A DNA stretch of 64,000 bases from assembly GCF_900110075.1 (NCBI RefSeq), contig NZ_FOCJ01000012.1, positions 120,018-184,017 on the forward strand, read 5' to 3'. The DNA comes from Paenibacillus sp. OV219. Its GTDB lineage: Bacteria; Bacillota; Bacilli; Paenibacillales; Paenibacillaceae. Shown in pieces: positions 38,127 through 47,505 of this stretch (position 1 is its first letter; each line of letters opens with the position of its first letter). A program made the translations under genes and the position numbers. The notes under the pieces are model-generated. The model was not told where the DNA came from and searched no databases. It worked only from the letters and a program-made list of their open reading frames with translations.

Positions 38127-39257
38127 TCAAGAACCGCCCGCAGGCACCTTTATATCGATCAAAACGCCATTCCCTGGCGATGTAATGAGCTTCAGCGACC
38201 CGCCCAGCACGTTCACCCGTTCTTCCATGGTGAGCAGTCCATAAGAAGTTTGCTTCTTCTCTTCCAAATTAAAGCCAAGACCATCATCCTGCAGCGTCAA
38301 TCTAACATGGGAACCTGCATGCTGCAAGAAAATATTCAAATGCTCGGCCTTCGAATGCCGCAGCGTATTGGACAATGCTTCTTGTGCAATCCGGAACAGA
38401 TGATCCTCCGCTTCTGTATCCAGCTTAATGGTCGGATCAGCCTCAAGCGTGATGACCATTGGCACCTTCTGTTTCAGCTCATCAATAAGGCTGTGCAGCG
38501 CCTGCCCAAGATTCTTGCCATCGAGATGTACAGGACGAAGATGAAGCAGCAGAGCACGCATCTCGGACTGTGCGACAGATGCCATCTCCTCGATTAGCTG
38601 GACTTGACGCTTCGCCCGCTCCCAGTCCTTCTCCATCGTTCGGCTGACCGCAGTCGCCGTCATCGATATCGCGAACAGCTGCTGGCTGACCGCATCGTGA
38701 AGCTCACGAGCGAGCCGCTGACGCTCTTCGATGACCGCCGAGAAACGAACCTGCTCAGTCCACGCTTCATCCTCTGCTGTGAACGACTCTGGCGGCACTT
38801 GTGCTCCGCCATCCTCGGACAGCAGCGTTACCCGCTGCTGCCGCTTGTTGCGCTGCTGATCGGTGAGCCGCTGCACCGCTGCACGAAGCTTCAGTCCCTG
38901 CAAGTAGCTGTACACCGCAGCGAGTGCAAGTGACAGGGCGATGACGGAAAGCCCGATGAGCGCAGCCTTGCTCTGCAAGGCGAATAGCTTCAAATAACCT
39001 GTTCCTTGCAGCAGCAGTACGCCGAGGCCGAGAATAACGAGCAGCCATAGCACCGTCTCCGCTGCATTTTTACGCTTCTCCGATTGGCTCGGCAGCGGTT
39101 CTGTACTTTTCAGATAATCCGGGAATTGGTGCCCGGCTGCCCTAGCTGGCTGCGAAGAATAGGCTCCCACTTGCGTACCCGTTCCTGCTTCCGCGCTAGT
39201 AGCCGCTCCGGTTACTGCGTTATCCGGCTTGTTCGGCGAAGACGACTCCGCTGACAT
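38127..39257 (-). CDS. LiaS-like sensor histidine kinase (HisKA_3 type)
   Basis: 376 residues. A Ser/Thr/Ala-rich N-terminus of about 65 residues precedes two membrane segments (about 68-88 and 94-115) with almost no extracellular loop, as in intramembrane-sensing kinases. The dimerisation domain has ARELHDAVSQQL with phospho-acceptor H187; the ATPase domain has EAEDHLFRIAQEALSNTLRHS and DDGLGFN. It is cotranscribed with the LiaR-like regulator. Between it and the upstream pspA is a 106-base gap with a 7-bp hairpin (39305-39324) that may tune expression. Confidence 0.92.
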   Translation of the reverse strand: MSAESSSPNKPDNAVTGAATSAEAGTGTQVGAYSSQPARAAGHQFPDYLKSTEPLPSQSEKRKNAAETVLWLLVILGLGVLLLQGTGYLKLFALQSKAALIGLSVIALSLALAAVYSYLQGLKLRAAVQRLTDQQRNKRQQRVTLLSEDGGAQVPPESFTAEDEAWTEQVRFSAVIEERQRLARELHDAVSQQLFAISMTATAVSRTMEKDWERAKRQVQLIEEMASVAQSEMRALLLHLRPVHLDGKNLGQALHSLIDELKQKVPMVITLEADPTIKLDTEAEDHLFRIAQEALSNTLRHSKAEHLNIFLQHAGSHVRLTLQDDGLGFNLEEKKQTSYGLLTMEERVNVLGGSLKLITSPGNGVLIDIKVPAGGS

Positions 39258-39363
39258 GCTGTTCCCCCTTTAGACTATGTAAACCTGCAAAACAAGCCAG
39301 AGGCCGATGCTATTTTAAGCATCGACCAAGTATGGCTACATCTTTTGCAAATTCATTCTCGTT

Positions 39364-40077
39364 TTATTCACCTGTCGGCGTTTCAATCGTTGCTTGCGCT
39401 ACAGGAGGATTCAGCTTGCTCTTGAGAAGCTGCAGTTGTTCTTCCACTTGTAGCTGCTTTGCTGTATCAATCGTGCCGACTGCTTGGTGTGCGCCAGGAG
39501 CTCCGTAAGGTACGCGCATGACGTCCGCTTCCGCTTCCAGCTGCATGATTTTCTCTTCCATACGGCTGAATCCGCGGGATGCGTGACCGCTCTCGATGGA
39601 GTGTACGGCAGATACTTGCGCCATTTGCTTCTTCGCCTTCGCCATTTGGGCACGGGCAACAAGCTCATTGCGCTTGTTGCGCAATTGATAGTACTCATCT
39701 TTCATGCTGTGCAGCTGATTCATCAGCTCATCCGCTTGCGACTTCGCATTCTGGTGGAGCTCCGTATATTCTGTCGTCTTCTGGTCGAAGAAGATTTTCT
39801 CTTCAAGCAGCTTGCGAGCAAGCTCTTCCTGACCGGCGCGAAGAGCTGTTTCTGCCTTCGCTTCACGGTCGCTAACGCCACGTACTGCTTCCTCAAGACG
39901 CTGCTTCATGCGGCGCTCGCTAGCCATTTGCTTCGCAACAGTCAGCTCTGCGGTATGGATTTCACCCTCCATATCGCGCAAATATTGGTTCAGCATGACG
40001 ACTGGATCTTCCATTTTGTCTAGCAGCTCATGCACCGATGCCTTCGTCATATCCTTCATTCGTTTAAAAATACTCAT
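39364..40077 (-). CDS. PspA/IM30-family protein, LiaH-like
   Basis: 237 residues from ATG 40077, nine bases after GGGAG. Nearly the whole protein is a coiled coil, with the family N-terminus [25 protein letters not shown] (shown here only up to its first helix) and [13 protein letters not shown]. PspA proteins are ESCRT-III-like and polymerise on the inner face of the membrane to protect it under stress. It starts one base after the end of the pspC gene. LiaH in B. subtilis plays this role with LiaI. Confidence 0.92.
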   Translation of the reverse strand: MSIFKRMKDMTKASVHELLDKMEDPVVMLNQYLRDMEGEIHTAELTVAKQMASERRMKQRLEEAVRGVSDREAKAETALRAGQEELARKLLEEKIFFDQKTTEYTELHQNAKSQADELMNQLHSMKDEYYQLRNKRNELVARAQMAKAKKQMAQVSAVHSIESGHASRGFSRMEEKIMQLEAEADVMRVPYGAPGAHQAVGTIDTAKQLQVEEQLQLLKSKLNPPVAQATIETPTGE

Positions 40078-40078
40078 A

Positions 40079-40570
40079 TTATAAATCTCCCTTCTCATGT
40101 TTCGCTAATTTAGCACGAAGCTCTTCAATTTCTTTGCGCAGCGCACGTTTCTCCAGATCATCCATCATCGCATCTATATTCGAAGCCGACGTTTGTGTCG
40201 GAGGCTGCCAGCCGGCAGCGCCAGGGCTAGGCTGAGGCGGGTTCGTGTAAGAACCGCCACCGCTAGCATTGCCGCTACCGTAGCCGCCGCCGAAGCTTTG
40301 GCCGGAATTGTGGCTATGTCCGCCTCCGAAAGGGCCGTTATTCCAATTGCCATTGAAGTTGCTTGGACCGTAACCCCCGTGGTGGTAAGGGTCCTTCGGA
40401 ACGACTAAGCCAGCCAAGATATAGATTAGAATTAATATTCCGCTAGTAAAGACGGTCACGACGATCAGAAGAATCCGCAGCAGCGTCGCATCAACATTCA
40501 GCATCTCGGCAAGACCACCGCATAAGCCAAACAGTTTCTTATCGCGGCGCGACCGGTACAGTTTCTTCAT
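40079..40570 (-). CDS. PspC-domain membrane protein
   Basis: 163 residues. The ATG at 40570 overlaps the upstream stop as TAATG; an ATG at 40582 is poorly placed relative to the ribosome binding site. Residues 1-60 are a PspC domain: [21 protein letters not shown] and one membrane helix ([22 protein letters not shown], about 29-52). Then follow a Gly/Asn/Pro-rich flexible stretch (about 60-125) and a charged C-terminal coiled coil ([19 protein letters not shown]). The coiled coil may bind the PspA proteins encoded on both sides. Confidence 0.92.
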   Translation of the reverse strand: MKKLYRSRRDKKLFGLCGGLAEMLNVDATLLRILLIVVTVFTSGILILIYILAGLVVPKDPYHHGGYGPSNFNGNWNNGPFGGGHSHNSGQSFGGGYGSGNASGGGSYTNPPQPSPGAAGWQPPTQTSASNIDAMMDDLEKRALRKEIEELRAKLAKHEKGDL

Positions 40571-41259
40571 TACGACTTCCATCCTTCCTGCTGTAATTTC
40601 CGTTTCAATTGCTCCATCTCACGTTCAATCGTGTTCTGAAGGGCAAAGCCCGCTTCGCTTAACAGTTGCCCGCCCGCTTTACGCAGATCACGCAAACTGC
40701 GCGCTTCCAGCTCCATATCACTGATCCGGTCTTCCAGCTTGCGGAACATGCCGCCTGGCTGCTGACCCGGTCCATTCGCACTGCCGCCTGTGTACCGCTC
40801 GTTCATCCGCTGCTGCAGACGAAGTGACTCCATACGTGCGGAGAAGTATTCCCGCTTGTCGTAGACCGTCTGGTACTCGCTGCGCAATTCGCGCAGCTGC
40901 TGTTCAAGCTCGGTTGTGCCGTGCAGCGCTTGCTCATACAGTTCGCGATACTGCGTTGCACGCTCCTCGCTTGATGCTTTCTCCGTCAGAGCAATGCGCG
41001 CAACATGCTCCTCGCCTGCTTTCAAGGCGATAATCGCTTGCTGCTCGCGCTTCTCTTTCAATTGCTCCGCTTGCAGCCATTGTGCTTTCAGATGATTGCT
41101 ATGTGTCAGGCATTGCTGGAACAGCCGCTCTGCCCCGATAATTTCTTCTCTTGTCGACCAGAGGAACTGGTCAATCAGCTTAACAGGATCTTCTGCTTTC
41201 TCCAATCGCTCATTGAGCGTTGCCACCGTCATATCCCGAACTCTGCGAATGATGCTCAT
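40570..41259 (-). CDS. PspA/IM30-family protein, second copy
   Basis: 229 residues. It has the PspA N-terminus MSIIRRVRDMTVATLNERLEKAEDP (first helix) and a long coiled coil, but differs from the other PspA in the operon in the middle and has a Gly/Asn/Pro-rich break GGSANGPGQQPGG near 165. Its stop overlaps the pspC start, so the two are translationally coupled. Two divergent PspA proteins in one operon may co-assemble or have separate partners. Confidence 0.9.
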   Translation of the reverse strand: MSIIRRVRDMTVATLNERLEKAEDPVKLIDQFLWSTREEIIGAERLFQQCLTHSNHLKAQWLQAEQLKEKREQQAIIALKAGEEHVARIALTEKASSEERATQYRELYEQALHGTTELEQQLRELRSEYQTVYDKREYFSARMESLRLQQRMNERYTGGSANGPGQQPGGMFRKLEDRISDMELEARSLRDLRKAGGQLLSEAGFALQNTIEREMEQLKRKLQQEGWKS

Positions 41260-41314
41260 CGGTTCGCCTCCTTTGTTCCCAATTAGATGTTAGTACTAGT
41301 GCAACGAATTAACT

Positions 41315-41608
41315 TTATACGCGTTTATGGCGATTCTTGAATAGGGAGACGCCCCATGCGATGATTGCGATCGCGATTACAAGTCCGATAATCGTACCCA
41401 GCTTGCCAAGCAGCATAATCGCGCCGACGACGATCAAGATACCGCCAATCACTTTGCTGTTGTTACGAAGTCCGATTACACCAAGTCCGATCAGGATGAA
41501 TGGCATCAGAAGCCCAATAATCCAACCGAGGTGAAGACCGATAAAGTTCATGATCATAAGTGCGCCGATTACGACCAAAATAGCGCCCAGTGCATTTTTT
41601 CCGTTCAT
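41315..41608 (-). CDS. LiaI-like small membrane protein
   Basis: 97 residues from ATG 41608; GTG 41620 is too close to its ribosome binding site. It is almost entirely hydrophobic, with three to four short helices: ALGAILVVIGALMIMNFIG, WIIGLLMPFILIGLGVIGL and GLVIAIAIIAWGVSLF, ending in a basic tail KNRHKRV. This matches LiaI/LiaF N-terminal type membrane proteins that anchor LiaH/PspA. It is the first gene of the operon. Two 49-bp-spaced direct repeats lie upstream. Confidence 0.82.
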   Translation of the reverse strand: MNGKNALGAILVVIGALMIMNFIGLHLGWIIGLLMPFILIGLGVIGLRNNSKVIGGILIVVGAIMLLGKLGTIIGLVIAIAIIAWGVSLFKNRHKRV

Positions 41609-41687
41609 TGTTTTAGTCACCGCCTTTCGCTAATTAAATTACATGTTGTTCATTCCGTACGTTTTGTTTCTTTGTTTGTTTCGCTTA

Positions 41688-41779
41688 ACGCAATTGTTAC
41701 TCTCGTTGTTTCTATTCGTACCAATTCGTTTTGCTGACGCAATTGCTACTCTCGTTGTTTCCGTTCGCACCAATTCGTC
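41688..41779. repeat. Two direct repeats upstream of the Lia-like operon
   Basis: acgcaattgttactctcgtt... (41688-41730) recurs with four changes at 41737-41779, a 49-base period. They lie 80 to 170 bases upstream of the first gene. They may be regulator-binding sites or a local duplication. The rest of the 41609-41910 gap shows nothing else I can name. Confidence 0.85.
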
Positions 41780-41910
41780 TTTATGTATTCATAATAGGCT
41801 TTTTCCGATCGGTTCAAAACGGACTGAGGACGGTTTTTCATACTGGACCTCAGTCGGGGAACCCTCCGTACCTAAGACGTAAACCCGGTCCGCCTCACGG
41901 CCATTACCGG

Positions 41911-41957
41911 TAAAAAAGAGGCTTCCAGACGTCATATCCGCCTTGAAGCCCCTCCTA
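41911..41957 (-). terminator. Terminator of the YesN-type regulator gene at 41966
   Basis: On the minus strand GAGGGGCTTC pairs with GGAAGCCTC across an 18-base loop and is followed by six T. Confidence 0.75.
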
Positions 41958-41965
41958 TAGCCAAC

Positions 41966-43588
41966 TTACAGCAGCTGACCTTTCCGATATTCGTTCGGCG
42001 TCATCCCAGTAAGCTTCTTAAACACCTTGCTGAAGTACTTCTCGTCTTGATACCCGACCATCTGCGCGATTTGCACGACTCGCATATTCGGATTCTCAAG
42101 CAACCGCTGCGCCTTGGCAATACGGATCCGGCCGATATAATCCGACAGGTTCTCGCCGAGCTCCTGCTTGAACTTGCGCGAGATATACTCCCGGCTGAGG
42201 TAGAAATGGTTCGCGATGTCCTGCAGCGATATCTCCCGTTGGTAATGGGTCTCGACGTATTTCTTTATCTCATAGATGACATTGCCTGTCTGCTGCTTGA
42301 GCTCGCGTAGCGACAGCTCAAAGCGGATCAGATCTTCCGCCAAAGCCTGCTCAAGCTGCTCAAGCGAGAATCGACAGTCCGGCTCGTACCGAAGAGTGAA
42401 CACATCCTCATCGATTGTTGGTCCCGGCGGCGCGTCGCTAGCTTCTTCCAGCCACGACTTTGACCATTGCGAGCACAGCACGCTATATTCACTTCGCCAC
42501 ATCTCCAGCATATCCGGCGTTATGCGTCCGGCACCAGTCACCGCTTGGATCCAGTCGGCCACCGCTTCACGAATCCGCTGCGCCTGCCCACTATGGAACG
42601 CGATTCGAAACGCCTCGCCATGATCGGAGAGATGAACAAGCTGCATTCTGCCCCTAGGGTCAAGCTCCGAGTACTGATGGATCGTCTGTCCCGCTTCAAG
42701 CAGATTGCGATGGTGCAGCGCTGCGCTTGCTTCTTGGTAAGCAGCCTTTAAGCCCGAAGGAAACGGATGAACGCCGCCTAGGCCAAAATGAAAGGAAGTA
42801 CGAAGCGTACGCTTAAATCCTTCCTGCATCCGGTTCAAGCTTTGAGCCGCGTCCTCCAGCCTGCTCCACATGATCACGACTATTTCTCGCCGCTGATTCC
42901 AATAGGAGAATGCATAGCCTTGGCGCGCTTCCTGCACAATTTCATTACTAATATTCATCATCGTGAAGTAGAACAAATCTTCATCCGACGAGAATGATCG
43001 GAGGCTCTCTGGATTGACGCCTTCGAACGACAGGACCGCCACTCTGACAAGGTCTGAACCGACAGGCAGCCCGAATTCTTGCTGAAGCGGCTCCGCTTGT
43101 GCGAAGTAAGACTGCGGATCCTCAATCATTTGGGAGAATACCTTATCCCAATACACCGGCTTTAATTGATTGATTTCCATCACTCGATTTTGCGAAAGCG
43201 TTCGGTCTTGATTTTCGCGGCACCACATTTCAATGGCTTGTTTGACAGCCTTGATTAACTGGTCCGGCTCAATTGGCTTCAATATATAGTCAAGCCCGCC
43301 ATAGCGAAGCGTCTCGCGCGCGAGCTTAAAATCATCATAGCCGCTAATGACAATCGTCTTGCTCGTCAGCTCCTGCTCGTGGATCCAGCGCAGCAGGTCG
43401 ACGCCATTCATGACTGGCATCATCATGTCCGTGAAGATAAGCTCCGGCTTCTCGCGCTCGATCAACTCCTTCGCGCTTTGGCCGTCTGCAGCTTCGAGCA
43501 GAGCTGTAATACCAAGCTCCGACCACGGTACCAGCAGCTTGATTGCATCACGCACATGCTTTTCATCATCTACAATTAATGCTCTCAT
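41966..43588 (-). CDS. YesN-type response regulator with AraC DNA-binding domain
   Basis: 540 residues. Receiver domain with DD at 7-8, phospho-acceptor D54 in FTDMMMP and YILKP. A long middle region follows, then two helix-turn-helix units (about 435-535): SLQDIANHFYLSREYISRKF and VVQIAQMVGYQDEKYFSKVF. Its ATG overlaps the kinase stop as ATGA. It is transcribed away from the sugar transporter at 45669, which it most likely activates. Confidence 0.95.
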   Translation of the reverse strand: MRALIVDDEKHVRDAIKLLVPWSELGITALLEAADGQSAKELIEREKPELIFTDMMMPVMNGVDLLRWIHEQELTSKTIVISGYDDFKLARETLRYGGLDYILKPIEPDQLIKAVKQAIEMWCRENQDRTLSQNRVMEINQLKPVYWDKVFSQMIEDPQSYFAQAEPLQQEFGLPVGSDLVRVAVLSFEGVNPESLRSFSSDEDLFYFTMMNISNEIVQEARQGYAFSYWNQRREIVVIMWSRLEDAAQSLNRMQEGFKRTLRTSFHFGLGGVHPFPSGLKAAYQEASAALHHRNLLEAGQTIHQYSELDPRGRMQLVHLSDHGEAFRIAFHSGQAQRIREAVADWIQAVTGAGRITPDMLEMWRSEYSVLCSQWSKSWLEEASDAPPGPTIDEDVFTLRYEPDCRFSLEQLEQALAEDLIRFELSLRELKQQTGNVIYEIKKYVETHYQREISLQDIANHFYLSREYISRKFKQELGENLSDYIGRIRIAKAQRLLENPNMRVVQIAQMVGYQDEKYFSKVFKKLTGMTPNEYRKGQLL

Positions 43589-45462
43589 CGTTCGATTCCC
43601 CCCTTCGCAAGCGGAATGAGTACAGTAACGGACAAGCCCGCGGGCAAACGCTTGTCCAGTTTAATTTGGGCATCCTGGCCATTATATAGCCTAAGCCTTG
43701 CGATAACGTTCATGAGTCCGATGCTGCCGGACTTATCAATCACAGAGCCCTCCGCCTCCTCGGTAAAGGTATGGATCACGTTCACGTCCTGTTCGCCTGT
43801 CAGCATTTCCGCCAGCCGCGCAAGCTCATCGCTTTCGATCCCTTTACCATTATCCATAATTTCAAGCACCAGCATCTCATCTTGGATTGCGCTCGTAATT
43901 CTAATCTCACCTGTTTGAACGCCGCCAGTGTATCCATGCTTGAAATAATTTTCAACGATCGGCTGGAGCAGCATTTTCGGAACAACAATGTTCATCGTCT
44001 CCGGTGAGAATGATGTTTCCACATGAAGCTGCTCGCCGAACCGTTCTTTCTGCAAGTCCAGGTAAGCTAGCACATGCTGGACTTCACGCTCAAGCCGAAC
44101 CTCCGTTTCATCGGTCGTCATGCTGTAACGCATCATTTTGGCCAGCAGTGTAATGAGGCTGTAGGTTTTATGCGCATTTCCCTGTAGTGCCTGCGTACCG
44201 ATTGACTGCATTGCATTGTACAGAAAATGGGGATTGATTTGTGCTTGCAGCGCTTTGAGCTGATTGGTCTTGTTCGCAAGCTCCAGCCGGTATTCCTGCA
44301 GAATGAGCTGATCGATCGTCTCCATCATACTCTGCATCTTTCTGGCCAGCAGACCGATCTCATCCGTATTGCGCACCTCGAGTGGAGCCGACAAATTGCC
44401 TGCCTGCACTCTATTCATGTATCCAATCAATCGTTTAATCGGCTCAGTCAGCTGGAACGATATGAAGACCGTGCCGATCAGCGCGATGAGAAGGAAACCT
44501 CCCGCAATTAGTGTGTTGATGCGCGTTAACGCCGTAGCGGTGCTGTAAAGATCTGAATACTTAATTTGTTTAATGATTGTCGCCTTCATATAAGGCGTAT
44601 CTAAATGGTCGTAAAAAATAATCCCGGAAAAAAGATCATCCTTCCATACAAAATGCCCGCTCCCGCTCGTTTGCGCCAGCTTCACAGACCAATTCTGGGT
44701 AAGCTTCTTCCCATATTCTTCAGCCTCGGATGAATATAAGTAGCTGCCAGCCTCGTCCGTGATGGCGAGACGCTCACGTCCATTCTGGTTGTACAGCTGC
44801 CCGCAGATTCGGTTGAAGCTGTCCATTTTCAAGTCGACGGACAACAGGGCGATAACCATCTTGGTCGGCGTCATGTAGATGGGCCGGTGCAGCGTAATGA
44901 CGGGTTCCTTCGTTGTCTTCGACTCCGGCAGCGAGAACTGCATCCCGTACTGCGTGTTCATATGAGTCGGTTCAATGAACGGATTCGCTTCCCCGTTACG
45001 ATCCCGAGCAAGTGGCATCTTATAGCTTGGATTATACTCACGGCGGAAGAAACCGTTTATCCAAAGATTGGACTGGCTGCCGCTCGGAATAAATAGGTGC
45101 AGTTGATAAATATCTTTGCTCGCTTGTGACAAACTAAACAGGTGCAAATAAACCAGATCATGGCTTGTAGCGACCATATTGCTGCTCACTGGTTTTGAGA
45201 TCGACTTCTCCAAGTAGGTGTATAAGGAGTCTGCCGCGTTGATACCGCCGTATACGGACAATGACAGCTGGTTGATCGTGTTGAAATAGCTCGCGATATT
45301 GTTCTTCCCGAGCTCCAGACGGCTGGAGTTCTCATTAATTGTCGCATCCGTGACAGAACGCTTCGTATAGAGATTGGATACGGCAATCGAAGCGCCGATC
45401 GGAATTATAGTCGCAGCGAGCAAGAAGAAGATGAGCTTCTTGCGAATGCTGTTTCGAATCAT
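43585..45462 (-). CDS. YesM-type sensor histidine kinase
   Basis: 625 residues from ATG 45462 (MIRNSIRKKL), preceded by GGAGGAG; the frame is open further but lacks signals. Membrane segment at about 10-30, extracellular sensor domain to about 290, second segment near 300-320, HAMP region, then INPHFLYN with phospho-acceptor H412, QPIVENYFKHG and DNGKGIE. It is coupled to its regulator and divergent from the transporter operon 206 bases away, a common arrangement for sugar-inducible uptake in Paenibacillus. Confidence 0.95.
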   Translation of the reverse strand: MIRNSIRKKLIFFLLAATIIPIGASIAVSNLYTKRSVTDATINENSSRLELGKNNIASYFNTINQLSLSVYGGINAADSLYTYLEKSISKPVSSNMVATSHDLVYLHLFSLSQASKDIYQLHLFIPSGSQSNLWINGFFRREYNPSYKMPLARDRNGEANPFIEPTHMNTQYGMQFSLPESKTTKEPVITLHRPIYMTPTKMVIALLSVDLKMDSFNRICGQLYNQNGRERLAITDEAGSYLYSSEAEEYGKKLTQNWSVKLAQTSGSGHFVWKDDLFSGIIFYDHLDTPYMKATIIKQIKYSDLYSTATALTRINTLIAGGFLLIALIGTVFISFQLTEPIKRLIGYMNRVQAGNLSAPLEVRNTDEIGLLARKMQSMMETIDQLILQEYRLELANKTNQLKALQAQINPHFLYNAMQSIGTQALQGNAHKTYSLITLLAKMMRYSMTTDETEVRLEREVQHVLAYLDLQKERFGEQLHVETSFSPETMNIVVPKMLLQPIVENYFKHGYTGGVQTGEIRITSAIQDEMLVLEIMDNGKGIESDELARLAEMLTGEQDVNVIHTFTEEAEGSVIDKSGSIGLMNVIARLRLYNGQDAQIKLDKRLPAGLSVTVLIPLAKGGIER

Positions 45463-45668
45463 ATTGTTTTCTCCTCCGTAAGCTGCTAGGGCGATGACGT
45501 CCCGAATTTGCGCCACCATCCAATAATTATTGTAACAGGCAGGTCAATATATTCCACCCTACTCTTCACGATCTTCGGTTTTCTGGCGGGAGGGGGTGCT
45601 ATATACTGTTTCCTAGCGTAACAAAAGATCACGCAAATTGAACATCTAGAGAGAGGAGCGACTTAATT

Positions 45669-46550
45669 ATGAAAAACAAAAGGCTCAGCGAATGGATGCA
45701 GCAACTCGTATTTGTAGGACCTGGCTTGCTGTTCTTCCTGGCTATCGTGTTTATCCCGTTTCTGCTCGGTTTCTATTATTCCTTTACCGACTGGAACGGA
45801 CTCGATATGAACAAAGCACATTGGACGGGACTTCACAACTTGCATCTGATCGCATCTGATACGAATTTCTGGCACTCCCTTGGCTTTACGCTCAAATTCA
45901 CAGTGGTGACAGTCATCGGCGCTAACGGGCTCGCATTTTTGCTCGCGATGGTTTTATCGAAGCCGCTAAAAACCCGCAACTTCCTGCGGACCGTGTTCTT
46001 CCTGCCGAACGTCATCGGAGGGATTCTGCTCGGTTTTATTTGGCAGTTTATTTTCACCAAAGGCTTCACTACGATCGGTGAATTGACGAATCTTCCGTTC
46101 TTTAACCTCCCATGGCTCGGAACGCCGTCAACTGGCTTCTGGGGAATAGTTATCGTCTTTATTTGGCAAACTGCTGGTTATATGATGGTTATTTACATCG
46201 CGGCACTTGCTGGCTTGCCTAAAGATCTAACGGAAGCTGCCCGCATCGACGGCGCAAACTCCTTCCAACTACTTTACAGCGTAATTGTGCCGCTCATTAT
46301 GCCGGCGATTACGATCTGCTTGTTCCTGACAACATCGAATGCGTTCAAAATGTTCGATCTCAACCTGTCCCTCACTAAAGGCGGTCCGGGTACATCAACA
46401 CAATCGCTCGCATTCAACGTGTATGCCGAAGCATTGAACAATAACCGCTATGGTCTTGGCACAATGAAAGCCATGCTGTTCTTCTTTGCAGTCTCGCTTA
46501 TTACAGTAACGCAAGTTTGGTTTACGAAACGCCGGGAGGTGGAAGCATAA
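45669..46550 (+). CDS. Sugar ABC transporter permease, MalF/CUT1 type
   Basis: 293 residues with six membrane segments, the first FVGPGLLFFLAIVFIPFLLG. The EAA loop is EAARIDGANSFQLLYSVIVPL. ATG 45669 follows GAGAGGAG. Its stop overlaps the next start as TAATG. Likely a channel subunit for an oligosaccharide; the unusual order permease-permease-binding protein is kept in related loci. Confidence 0.94.
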   Translation: MKNKRLSEWMQQLVFVGPGLLFFLAIVFIPFLLGFYYSFTDWNGLDMNKAHWTGLHNLHLIASDTNFWHSLGFTLKFTVVTVIGANGLAFLLAMVLSKPLKTRNFLRTVFFLPNVIGGILLGFIWQFIFTKGFTTIGELTNLPFFNLPWLGTPSTGFWGIVIVFIWQTAGYMMVIYIAALAGLPKDLTEAARIDGANSFQLLYSVIVPLIMPAITICLFLTTSNAFKMFDLNLSLTKGGPGTSTQSLAFNVYAEALNNNRYGLGTMKAMLFFFAVSLITVTQVWFTKRREVEA

Positions 46551-47389
46551 TGGAGCGCAAAGCGAATTATTCCTTCCCCATTCTGGTAATGGAGATTGCT
46601 GCGATCTTGCTCGGCCTAATCTTCCTATCACCGTTCTACTTCGTACTGTCGAACTCGGTGAAGACATTAGGGGAAATTTTACTTAACGCAGCGAAGTGGC
46701 CAGCGACTTATCACTGGGACAACTATAAGAAGGTGTGGGAGCAGCTTGATTTCCCTCATGTCTTCATGAATTCGCTACTTATTACTACATTTAGCGTAGC
46801 CGGTATTGTGTTCATCAGTGCCATGATGGCTTACCGTCTCGTTCGCAGACCGACCGTGTTTAACAAAATCCTGTTCACGGCTCTCGTTGCATCAATGATC
46901 ATTCCGTTCCAGTCCGTCATGCTCCAGTTGGTTCGTATCACGTCCTTGCTTGAGCTGCGCGGCCATTTGTACGGTATTATCATTTGTTACTTCGGCTTCG
47001 GCCTCGCGTTATCCATGTTCTTGTTCCACGGCTTCATTAAGAGCGTTCCTCTTGAAGTCGAAGAAGCGGCAGTCGTTGACGGCTGCACACCTTACGGTGT
47101 GTTCTTCAAAATCGTCTTCCCGCTTCTAACACCGATTATGGTGACTGTCATCATTCTAAATACACTATGGATTTGGAATGACTATCTGCTGCCTGTACTC
47201 GTGATCGGCGGCAACAAAGATTTAACGACGATTCCGCTCGGCATTACGAAGTTCTTCGGCGCTTATACGAAGAAATGGGATCTTGCCTTACCTGGACTTG
47301 CCATCGGTATCGCACCAATTATCGTGTTCTTCCTCTTTTTACAAAAGTACATCGTCGAAGGTATTACTGCAGGCTCAGTGAAAGGGTAA
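46550..47389 (+). CDS. Sugar ABC transporter permease, MalG/CUT1 type
   Basis: 279 residues from ATG 46550 (MERKANYS), which overlaps the preceding stop and has GGGAGGTGG upstream. Six membrane segments; EAA loop EEAAVVDGCTPYGVFFKIVFPL; C-terminus GITAGSVKG. It pairs with the upstream permease. A cre-like site follows before the binding-protein gene. Confidence 0.94.
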   Translation: MERKANYSFPILVMEIAAILLGLIFLSPFYFVLSNSVKTLGEILLNAAKWPATYHWDNYKKVWEQLDFPHVFMNSLLITTFSVAGIVFISAMMAYRLVRRPTVFNKILFTALVASMIIPFQSVMLQLVRITSLLELRGHLYGIIICYFGFGLALSMFLFHGFIKSVPLEVEEAAVVDGCTPYGVFFKIVFPLLTPIMVTVIILNTLWIWNDYLLPVLVIGGNKDLTTIPLGITKFFGAYTKKWDLALPGLAIGIAPIIVFFLFLQKYIVEGITAGSVKG

Positions 47390-47458
47390 TCAATATGTTC
47401 CACCTTTTTGTTCAATGCAATCGGTGTAAGAAACATGTGATTATACCTACAATGAGAA

Positions 47459-47472
47459 TGTAAGCATTTACA
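47459..47472. promoter_or_regulatory. cre-like palindrome before the binding-protein gene
   Basis: tgtaagcatttaca is a palindromic match to the CcpA consensus except that the central CG reads CA. It lies 34 bases before the binding-protein start and may act as a roadblock that lowers its transcription when glucose is present. Confidence 0.4.
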
Positions 47473-47505
47473 AAACAGACAACTTGGAAGGGGTACTAAA
47501 GACAG

